Source: an uncultured Amylibacter sp.
GTDB taxonomy: Bacteria > Pseudomonadota > Alphaproteobacteria > Rhodobacterales > Rhodobacteraceae
DNA length: 64,000 nucleotides
Direction of reading: 5' to 3'
Assembly (NCBI GenBank): GCA_959347345.1
Contig: OY365738.1
Coordinates: 62,001-126,000, forward strand
The notes under the pieces were generated by a model that saw nothing but the letters and a program-made list of their open reading frames with translations, did not search any database and was not told the DNA's origin. Below, piece by piece: positions 46,701 to 58,700 of the stretch (positions within the stretch are counted from its first letter, which is position 1; each line of letters begins with the position of its first letter). The position numbers were made by a program, and so were the translations under genes.

Positions 46701-49700
46701 ATTGCAATTGCAAAACCCGCCCGCGCCATGGATGCCGATTGCGCCGCCTTTGTTAATGCGTGTTTGGATAACCCGTACCCCACGGATGAGCAGGGTACCC
46801 CCACTCTCTTGTGTGAATACCCTGCTGCCTTTGCTGGTGCGCGACTAACCCATTGTGGCAAAGATAAGAATGTGGAAACCGTTTCGCAATGTGGCGATTT
46901 GGATACCGCCAATAGTGGCTGTATCACTGACCCGTTTGATGCGAGTTGCGGGAGTAATTATAGCGAACTTCGCCAATCCCGCCGTGACTATTGCAACGCG
47001 CTGGGCAGTCCAACGGCGGCAGAGGCAGAGGCAAATAACTTCTGCACAAAGGCTATAGTGGATGTTTGCGCCAATCCGTTTGGTGCGATTTGTGGCGTGG
47101 CTTATGACCCCGAACGTTTAAGACGTTGTCGCAATGAAATTGCCACCGCAATGGCTTGCGTCGATACGATAAAGTTGGTTTGCACGGGGCGGACGGGTGA
47201 TAATCCGTTTACTGCCAACCCGTTTGATGAACTATGTTACAGAGATGACAATGTCGCTGAAGATGCCCTTATCTATCAAGCCGACCGTGTCACCTTTGCC
47301 AATAAGTGCAATGATGACGTAACCGTCCCGTCGTCTGAATCTGCTGGTGTTGATTGCAGTATTGCCAAGCCGTTTATTTGCACGGGGGCAGGCGCGGTTG
47401 CCAATCCGTTTGCCGCGCTTTGCCTTGATAAGGAGGCGGGCGCACTGGCAGAGCTAAAACGGATTAAGTGTTTGGAGATAGATGGTTTTCGTGGCGAGTG
47501 CGCGGGTATTGTGGCAGGCTCGGACGTGGATAGCAAAGTTTGGCAGTATAGGGCGGTGAGCGTGGATGATAAAGGTAATGATGAGCCCAACGATGATACT
47601 TATGACTCCCTGATTGTTTTAACAGAGCCGAGTGAGAACGACCCCACCGCGAACTTCTTGCTGAGCGGTGCAACGCAATCGCAATTAGAGTCGGGTGCGC
47701 TGCATAGCGTTAGTCCTGTTGAAACGCTAAACCTAGCCACTGGTGGCGGGGATAATTTGGTCGTGCCCGATTTAGGCGGGGAAGACACGGACGGGGTGTT
47801 TGTTTTTAACGGGACTGTTGATTCTGTTAATAAACTATACGCGGGGCTGTTGCCCAATGTGAATTTGGGGACAAAACTTGCCATGCAAGCCGATGGCACA
47901 CCGACCACTGCCGTTTGGATTGGCAGGGTTGTCTTGCAAACCTTCGCGGGTGTGAGTGCGGGTGTGGCAGATGTTTATCGCTCTCTCGCAAACGATTTCG
48001 CGCTGAGTATTGATTATGCCAACAGCAGGATTTCCTCCACAACCGAGGTTAGCCTTGATACAGATATCACAACCTTGGCAACCTTGGCGATTGACGGCGG
48101 GTTTAATGAATTAGGGGTAATTTTTGGCACAACCATGTTGACCGTGGGAGGTAGTGGGGATTCTGATTCTGGTCTTTTAGCAGGGTTGATTGGCATGAAA
48201 TCCGATGGCAGTGTAAAATCCGCACTTGGCGCGTTCCATTCCGATACAACCCCAGCGGCGCGAGCTTACGCGGGTGGGTTTGTTGCCTCTAACAAAATCT
48301 GCACCGATAATGTGTTTGCTGATGGATGCGATAAGGACCCAACAACGCATGTCATGCGGGAGACGCGATGTGGTATATCTGGCGATGGCGATGGGGTTTT
48401 GATTAATGGGGAATGTGCGCCCACGCTAGCACGGCTTTGTGACGCGGATGGTGACATTTCTGCCCCCTTTGCCCCTTCGGCTGGCGCGAGTGGTTATGTT
48501 TGCAAGGATGATCCGACTTTCCGCCCGCAACGCGAAGTCGTTTGCGCGAAAGAGCAAATGGACAATCCAACCGTCGCCCTCACGGCGCAATGCATGCCTG
48601 TTGTTATGCTCGCTTGTGGTGAAAACCCGTTGAATCACGAGCTGTGTTATTATACGGGTAATACTTATACGGAGGCGCGCGGTGAGGTGTGTATTGCTGA
48701 CATAACCGATAATGGGGCGGTACGCCCCGAATGCGTTTATGAAGGGGAGGACGCGATTACTGTTTTTTGTGCTACGCCCGATGGGATGACGAATAGCGCG
48801 ACTAACGGATGTGATGCGACGGCTGAAATGACACGGACTACTTGTGCGGCAGACCCGTTTAATGCGGATTGTTTAACGAGCGTAACGAGCGATACCTATG
48901 CGCAACTGCGCCTAAACAAATGTATAGCCGCGGCTTTTGGGATGACGGATACGGTGGATTCTACTTGCTCTACTTTGGTTGATACCTATTGCACGAATAA
49001 TCCGTTTGCTAATAATGTGCATTGCACGGATGGAACCACCTATGACACCCCGCGGATCACTCGTGCCCATAAGTGTTATAATCCAGAAAATCGGGATACT
49101 GAAGAATGTAACAATATAAAAAGCTGTTTAAACCCTGCCAACTTGTTTTCGGATTCGGCACAATTTGGCGGTATAGCCTGTAATAACACGTTGCTTCAGG
49201 GTGTACGGGTGCGGTATTGCAGTGAGGGCGACAATATAGAGACCAATGAAAACTGTGTAACCCTCGCGATGGATACCAGTTCGTGTACTTCCAACCCGTT
49301 TTCTAACTGCGCGGGTGTACTGGATGGGGCTCACCTTACCGAGGTACAGACCAATCGCATAAATTATTGTTTTAAAGGTGGCAACGGGTCGAATGGCAAC
49401 ACTTGCTTCCGCGCGGTTGCTTTACACCCTTGTATTCTTGATCCGTTTGCGGATAGTTGCACCGCAGAATATGCCGACCAACGCCAACAGCGTGTGGATT
49501 ATTGTACTGACGATGCTGATCCTGACAATCTGCCCTCTAGAACAGTTTGCCGAGACGTAGACAACACGCTGGATGCTATTTGCAATGATACGGGCGATTA
49601 TGCCGATGCGTTCGCGTACTATTGCCGTACTTTTGGAGCTATTAGTAAATATGAATTAAAACGCAAGAACGTTGCCCTGCTTTGTTTGGGCGATAGCCCG

Positions 49701-52700
49701 CCGACAACTTGTAATAGGATTGCCGATTGCCTCGCCGACCCCTATATCAATGACTTTTTGTGTAATGATGCTGCGTTAGCGTTAGCTGAATTAAAACCCA
49801 AGCGGGTAGAGGCGTGTAAGAGCGTTACTGACCCCGGTGTTATATGCGCAGAACAGGCACTGGTAGAAGTTTGCAATACCACCCCCTTTGCGTGGCATTG
49901 CCACCCGTCAAACATCCCTGATTATATTGAAGAGGGGGTAGCGAGCCAAAATGTGATAACGCGCCAAAAGGGTTGCCTTGGCCTTGATGATATAACCCGA
50001 CCCGATGGCATAACGGACCCGCAATGTGACAAGTTCATTCTTGATGAAGGTAGCAGTATCCAAGCTCTCTGGGCTAATAAAGCCCTTGATTTCGATGGCG
50101 TAACACCACTGGGGTTTTTGAGGTCCGGCACTGAGAGAATTTATGAAGACGTGGAACGAACGTTAAATGGTACCCAGCCCGTTATACTATTAGACCTCTC
50201 AGAACCCTCCTCTGGCACCCATACAAACTCTGATGGTTATAGGATTATTTTGGAGGGGGATGCGACAGATGGCTTTGCCACCTATCAAGCCGACGTGGTT
50301 TCTGCAGGGATTCTTATGAGCACAGATTTGGGGGCGCTTTTCGTGAAACCCGCTGATGACTCTGCACCAACAGTCACATGGTACGGCAGGGCAGGGGTTA
50401 ATTTCAATGGCGTTAATTACGCATCAAACGATTTCAAACTGACGATTGATTTTTACGCACAAACGCTGGACTCTTCAACTTCGCTTGTTAATGTCGCGGA
50501 TAATACCGACACTAAAACACTGGCACTATTCAGGGCGCAATTCAATAAATTTGGGATAATATACGGGCAAATTAATTTTAATGATACACTGGGGACTTTG
50601 AGTGGTTTAATCGGGACAGAGGGCGCGATTGGCACATGGGCAACAAATCAGAATGATTCAACCATTAGGGTTTCTGGCGGGTTTGTTGCCAATGACAAAA
50701 CCTGCGCTAATCCGTTTAGACGACCATGTGGCGAAGAACACGATGCAGAGCGGATGGCGTTGCTCAATGATTGCACCGCGCTCGCTAATCCTCTGGCTGA
50801 CCCGCCCACAACCTCACTGATAGATACCCCCGCCTGCGCAAACGTGAAAGCGTGTATTGAAAGGCCTTTCACCTCCAATAGCGATCTCAGCTGTGCGTTC
50901 CCCCTGTTTGATGATACCCGCGATGACGTGTGTTTGGCTAATGTAGCGAATAACACAGCGCAGATGACTGACACAGTGCTTGATGCCCGTTGCGATGATT
51001 TAGTCACGGCCTATTGTGATAATACCACCGCAAACGATGGCACAAACCTGTTTAATAGGGGGTGTGATGCGAGTTATGACCTGCGACGGGTGACCGCTTG
51101 TTATAATGATGAGGAGGTTCATGCCCGTTGCACCGAGGAGAGTATCTTTTCTACGTATTGCAATGATGGAGACAGCGAGTCTGGCATCCGCCCGTTTAAC
51201 CCTCTTTGCTCCGACGCGCAATATAACGGCGGGCGGATTAAGGCGTGTTTAGGGAATGAAATGGTTGATGCCACCTGCCCGCGCTTGATTAGCAACCGGA
51301 TTGCCTTCTGTGGAGGAGAACTCGCGCCCAACCCCGTTGATGATAGGTGTAGTGGGGTTAATGTCTGTATTGATGACCCCTTTGCCGACACTGAACTTTG
51401 CGATTTTGCCGCGTTTGATGAATCGAAAATTATGCGCAGGAATGAATGTTCAGAGCCGGGCCCCACCGTGGCTTGCGTGAATGCGAAGGTGCATTTGTGT
51501 GTTGGGCGGGGTGAATATGCCGCGCCCTTTGTGCCGATTTGCAGTGAAACTCCAAAGATAGCCTTGCAACAACGGATTTATTGTTATCTTGATAATACGG
51601 CGGACACAGACTGCACGGACATTAATGAAAAAACATTCGCGGTGGCAGAGGTTTGGCAATATTCCGCTGTTGATACGGATGGTGAAACTTCATTAAACAT
51701 TGTGCAAGATATAGGCGATGCGACTGAGCGGGCGAACTTTATCGCAGGTCCTGTGATAGCGGACGATACGACCTTGACCGCGACCCTCGGGGCTGGGCTT
51801 GGTGGTACTGTCACTGTTAATACCTTGACGCTGGGAGACCTGACCTTGGGCGGGGATGCAGAAGACGGCGCGTTTTTTGCCACTGCCACTGTTGGCGGGG
51901 AAGACAGAGCCTATGCAGGGATTTTAGAAAGCATCAATTTGGGTGCGCCATTGGTCGCTCCTGCTATGGGTAGCGGTGCGCCAACGACCCTGACTTGGAA
52001 CGGCAGGGTTCATTTGCAGATTTTTGCCACGAGTGCATTTTATCGTGACGATAGTTTTGACCTTACCATTGATTTTGCCAATGCGGTGGGTGATGCGATA
52101 GGCACGGTTAGCTCTACCAGCACTAATGGTACGATTACCTTGGCAATAAATGGCAGTTTTAACAAATTCGGGGTGATATATGGCACAACGACTCTGACGC
52201 GATCAGGGGATAATTACGGCGGTGTTTTAACAGGTTTAATTGGGATACAGGGTGCGGTTGGCGCGTTCCACACTGGCACGGCTGGTGATGCGGATGGCTA
52301 TGTCGGCGTGTTCGTGGCGGTGCAAGACAACCAGTGCCTCATCAATCCGTTTGCTGATGGGGCCGTCGGTTGCGATGCTGAGAAGATGGCGAAAATCACC
52401 GAATGCTCTTTGGAGGATAATATCACTAACACGGTTTTATGTGGCGATACGCTTAAAGCCCAGCCTTGCTTGAGTGACCCGTTTAATACCCTTGATGACC
52501 CATCTAATACCCTTGATGGATGCATGGCAAAGACAGAGTTTGATACGGCGCGGACGAATCGGTGGACGTTCTGTTTGAAAGAGGGCAATGCCACCCATTC
52601 CATTTGCGAACCCGTGGCGTATTTATGTAGTGCAGTCGGGGATGTAGATGTGCGATGCAAAACTAACACGACAGGCGTGACTGTGGCGGGGGATTACTGC

Positions 52701-55700
52701 GATGATATTGCCAATGCGAACACCGCGACTTGTAATGTGACTGTGGCTTTCTGTGCGGATAGTGCCAATGAGGGCAAAGCACCTTGTGGTGTGAATACGG
52801 CGCGTTGGGCGAAACATGCCTATGTGGTTGATGATAAAGGCACGTCTGTTACCACCGATGATACCCGCACAGAAGCACCTATCCTTGAAACGATTTTGTC
52901 CACGAGCGACGAAACGGGCTTTATAAATTTGCCTGTGGTGACATATGAGCCGCCAGACGAAGGCGAGGATCCGGGTCCGAAACAAAAAGAGGCGTTAGAG
53001 GCTGCGGCGGCAACGCCGATGGATGTGATGGAGGTTAATCTAAACCTTTTGACGCTTGGAAACCATAAGGTGGGGTCTGATCCCGCCGTTAATTTGCTTG
53101 GCGAAGAAGAAGACGGCGCGTTTTTCTTCAATGGGATTCAGAATGCGCGGAATATATTCTATGCTGGGATTACGGCAACCACGGATTTGGGCGCACCACT
53201 GGTCGCCCCCGATGGGGTCGATGCGCCAACGAAACTGACTTGGAATGGCAGGATTCATCTTTACGCGAATATTTATGGAGGTATTGCGCTTCGGTCAGAT
53301 GATTTCCAACTTGAGATTGATTTTGATGATAGCACGCTTAAGTCCGAAACAACTATTATTCATCCGCGCGATACGGCTGTGGTTACGATTACTGGCAAGT
53401 TTGATAGGTTTGGTTTGGTTTATGGCACAACAACCCTGAATCTGAATACAGCCGGTATGTACGGCGGGCTTTTAACAGGTTTGATTGGGATAGAGGGCGC
53501 GGTTGGCGCGTTTGTATCAAACAGCGAATCGTCCTTGGATTTCGCGGGCGCGTTCGTTGCCAATGATAAAGTTTGCACCCTAAAACCGTTTGGTTCCAAA
53601 TGCCTTAAAGAATTTGACGATGAACGGGCAGTGGTTGCCAAGAAGTGTATTGGCGTTGATATATTGCCAAATGATCCGACTTGCGCCGCGGCAAAACCGT
53701 TTATCTGCGTTGCGACAACAAGAAGCAATTATGATGACCGATTTGCGGTGGGAGAGGATTATACCAACCCGTTTGCGCCACTTTGCAGTGATATTGAGAG
53801 TGCCGCGCTTGTTGCCCTGCAACGAGAGGCTTGCATTGCAGGGACACCCGCCAGTAGCGATGCCATCTTCCCTGTGGGTGAGAGTTGTTCAACGCTCATC
53901 ACCGCGGGCGGAGTGACTGCCAATGTTTGGGAACACACCGCTGAAAAAACCGATGGAACGAAATTAGCTATCCGTAAGACGATTGAACGGGTTTATGATA
54001 AAACCCGTGCACTTGATCCTGACGTAGAAGATGTGGAATTCTGGGGGGCTGAGCAGACAGTCGCGTCCGTACTTGCCCGCGATGAAATCACTGAATTTGC
54101 CCCAATAACGCTGAATCTTGCCGATGGTGGGCTTGCCAATGATGGGAGTGTTGATCCGAATGATAACTTGAACTTGCTGGGGGATGCGGGCGACGGGGCG
54201 GCCTTTGGTCGCGTGACTTGGGCTGCAACCGATGATGGCATGCCAATTTTAAGCAAAAAATTCGCGTGGATTTTGCCAACAACGGATTTGGGGGCGGAAT
54301 TAACCGCGCCCAGTGAGGGTGCGCCGACAACGGCAATTTGGCATGGGCGGGCCAGCCTGTTGATTAGCGAGCTAACAGCCGAGGCAACAGCAGTCGAGGC
54401 AACCTATAGCTTTAATAATTTTGAATTGATGGTGGATTTCACCAACCGCACGCTTGCATCCACAGGGAATACTAGAGATACTGGAACCACAACTGAAACC
54501 ACAACCCCGCGGGTGAATGATGATGACTTTGTCATAGACCTGGAAGTAGAGGGAAGTTTTGCTGATGGTAAATACGGGCTGATTACTGGCACAACAACCG
54601 TAACGACTTCGTCGAGTGGAGACGGCGGAAGTAAGTTTCCTTTAGAAAGCTATACGGGTATTTTAACGGGGTTAATTGGCGCGGATGGCGCGGTTGGCGC
54701 GTTTATATCGGACCACGGGAGACAGGACTATGAATACGTGGGTGCGTTCGTTGCCAGTGATAAGATTTGCACAAACGACCCGTTCCATGCCCGTTGCCTT
54801 GATCAATTTGATGATACGCGGACTGAGCTTATTAAAAATTGCACCGGCGCGTCGCCAGATTTGGTAAAGTGTGCCGTGGTAAAAGAGCGTATTTGTAGTT
54901 TGAGTGGCGACGATGCCGACCCGTTTGCAGAACTTTGCGAAGGTGAAGGAACGGCGGGGGAAGTGCGTGAGGCGAATGCCCGTCGCCAAGAGGCTTGCCT
55001 TCAAGATGCCTCTGCATGGGAAGCCAAGTATGAGGGTTTGGTTTGCACCGATCATATCAAGACGGGCGGTGCCAGCGCCAATCTTTGGACTTATACCGCT
55101 AAAAAAACCGATGGAATGACGGATTTGACTATCCGTAATACGATTGAACGGACTTATGATACAAACGATTCGCCAACGGATTTCTGGGTGGCTGATAAAA
55201 CCGCCATGGAGTTGCTGACTATCTCAAATTTAAACACAACACCTAACTCAAATTTAGCAGGAGCACCTGATTTTAACAGGCTAGACCTTGCCAATACATA
55301 CAATGACCCAAGGGGTACGGGTAGAACGATTGGTTTTGGCGGCGATGCAGAAGACGGCGCGATTTCTTTTAGGGCTGAATGGCGGGATGGAGGTACAACT
55401 ACAATTAAGTATTTTGCTGGAATTCTGCCAACGACAAATTTGGGTACGCAAGTGACATTGGTCGCCCCCAGCGCTTCGGGTGCGGTAACAAAGGGTTATT
55501 GGCATGGGCGTGTGGTGTTTCAAGGTTTTGACACTATTTATAAAACAGATGATCTTGAACTGGAGATTGATTTTGCAAGTGATATGCGCAAAATTACAGC
55601 CCGCCCCGAACTTCTGAATAATGTAAATGGTAATGCGGGAACTTTGCGAATCGATGGAAAGTTTGATGAAAACGGGCTGATTACTGGCACAACGGATTTC

Positions 55701-58700
55701 AGGGCAACGGGTAGTGTTAATACCGCGCGCACTGGTATTTTAACGGGGCTTATCGGGGTGGAAGGCGCGGTTGCCGCGTTTATATCCGACTCTGATACGG
55801 ATTATGCGGGTGTGTTCGTTGCCAATGATAACGTTTGCGGACAAAATCCGTTTGATGTATTATGCGGTGCAGATTTCAAAGAACAGCGGAATCAGGTCGT
55901 TATTAATTGCAGTGTTGAATCGCCAGATATTGCCGCTTGCGCCAATGCAGAACCGTTTATCTGCGTTACGACAAGAAGCAATTATAATACCGAATATAAT
56001 CCCGACCAGTTTGCCGCGGAAGAGGATTATACCAACCCGTTTGTAAAACTTTGCGAAGGTGATGGAACGGAGGATGCCCTGCGTCAGGCGAAAGTCCTGC
56101 GCCAACTGGCTTGCCTTATTGATACAGAAGAAAGCGAGCAGAGCGAGGAGCGGGCATTGAGAGAGGAGTGCGCGACGGGGACGCATATCGCGGATGGTGG
56201 TGCGACCGCCAGTGTTTGGACTTATACCGCCACAAAAACCGATAAAACAACCGATGTCACAACGAAATTAACTATCCGTGATGAGATTAAAGAGGTTTAT
56301 GATACTGATACTAACGATGCCCCTGTGGAATTCTGGGTGGCTGATAAGACCGAGACGCAGCTGAATGCGAACGCAAGTTTCACCACGTCTGACTTTAACA
56401 AGATAACCCATGCCATAGACTATACAGACAAGGCGGGGGAGGCTATGATGGGGGATGACAAAGACGGCGCGATTATTTTTAGTGCCACTTGGGGTGGGCT
56501 AACAAAATCCTTTGTTGGAATTCTGCCAACCACGGATTTGGGTGCGCCATTGCCACTGCCCACGCTTGACGAGCCGACTATGGCGGTTTGGCATGGGCGG
56601 GCAACTGTTCTGTTTGGCGGGACTAAGGTTGAATTTAATAATTTTGAACTGATGGTGGATTTCACCAACCGCACGATTGATTCCAGAAGCGTGGGGACGG
56701 TTGACCTTACGAAAATCCTAGAAATTGATGGGAGTTTTGCTACGGATGCAAACGGGCTGATTACTGGCACAACAACCGTATTGGACATCATCACCCCCGC
56801 GATAACAAACACCGATGGGATGATAACCACCCCTGAGGTTACAGACGACTATACGGGTATTCTAACGGGGTTAATTGGCGAGGATGGCGCGGTTGGCGCG
56901 TTTATATCGGACGGCATGGTGATAAGCGAGGCAGCACAAACTCCAGCCAGTATTCCTTACGTGGGTGCGTTCGTTGCCAATGATAAGATTTGCGAAAACG
57001 ACCCGTTCAATGCACTATGCAGGGAAACGTTTAACGATGCGCGACAAACGCTGTATAATGATTGCGTGGCTGATGTTCCGTCAGAGCATTCGCGCTGTAA
57101 TGATATTATCGCGTGTTTTAATAATCCGTATTCTGACGACGCGCTTTGCCAGTTTGACCTTTTCACGGACGAAAAGAAGCGGCTGGATAACCTTTGCACA
57201 ACGGGTATTAATTTTAGAACGAAGGATACAATGGAGGATACGGAGTGCGCGGTTGTGAATATGGCAGTCCCCTGTGTGGAAAATCCGTTTAAGACACTTG
57301 ATGGTGATTGTTTGGCGGATGACAGTGACAGAGATACCCTTATGACCGCACGGGCAAATAGGATTGCCTTTTGCGTTGATTCAGAACGTTTCACCACAGC
57401 GGCGACACGCGATGATTGCGTCCCTGCGCTGTACCATTGCGCGGTTAATCCAGACAGCGCGGGCTGCCCAGCTATCCAAGATACGATTGTTAATATTTGC
57501 AAGCTTTCAGCGGCGGCTGATAGCGCATTCTGTGGTTTGAATATCGCGCGCTGGGTTGAACATTCTTATACGCGGGCGGGTAATGCGCCGGACGGGGACA
57601 AGGAATCGGTGACGATTTATCCAAATTATAAAGCCGTCCCTAATACAGGGGATTCCAAAGCAGGATTTTTGCATGGTGCAGATTCTGGATTGGGTGATGA
57701 TGAGAGAGTGCCAACAACGGAGCTCGCTGTAACGACGCGACATTTTGGTGCAAATTTTAATGATACTTATGAGGATGAGAATAAGAATACGATTGGTTTT
57801 CTTGGCGATGCCACGGGTGGCTTTACCGTGACTATTTTTCGAAACTTTGATTTTAATGGTTTTGAATCTTATGCTGGGATTTTGCCTGATATAAATGTGG
57901 GTGCACCCCTGCAAAATAGCGAAGTAGAAATGAAGGCCACTTGGCGCGGAAGATTGCACGCTCGCATTGAGGGTACTTTAGAGACAACAACGAATTTTGA
58001 TTTTAAATTGATGGTTGATTTTAAAGATAAAAGTCTTACGATTGAGCAGACGCATATGGTCACTGACTTCAGCGGCGATACTTTTTTAGTGCATCAGTTT
58101 GGGTCGAGTATCCGGTATATTGCTTTCAAGAATGTTAAATATGATAACGCTGGTTTGATATCGGGCCAGGTGGAAGGCAGGTTTGATAAGAAGGATCCGA
58201 TTATTGCGACATTGACGGGTTTGATTGGCGCAAAGGGCGCGGTTGGTGCCTTTATAGTTTCGGGCGTGACCGGTGGGTTTATTGCTTCGCCAGAAATAGG
58301 AGTTGTAACCTCTGACCAATTTGATATTTGGGAGCAGACTGCCACTTCTGCGCGGGTGGCGGCATTTGCCATAGGTGGTAGGTTAAAAATCCTCACCGAA
58401 ATATCAAAAACGGATGCCGATGCGAACTTCTTGGCGGGTGGGACAGTCCGTCAATATCTGCGGTTGGCAGAGGGTTTGGGGGAATCAGATGCCACACTCA
58501 TCCCCGAAACGCTTGAGACCCTGACACTGGCAGATACTTATCGTGATAGCAATGGTTTGGTTGCCGATTTGGGTGGGGACAGAACCAACGGAGTCTCGTT
58601 CTTTGCCGTTGATGTTACGACGGCTGACACGACGGATGACCCATCGGCTAAATCAACAAGGTTTTATAGCGGGCTTTTGGCAGAAACAACCCTAACCCCG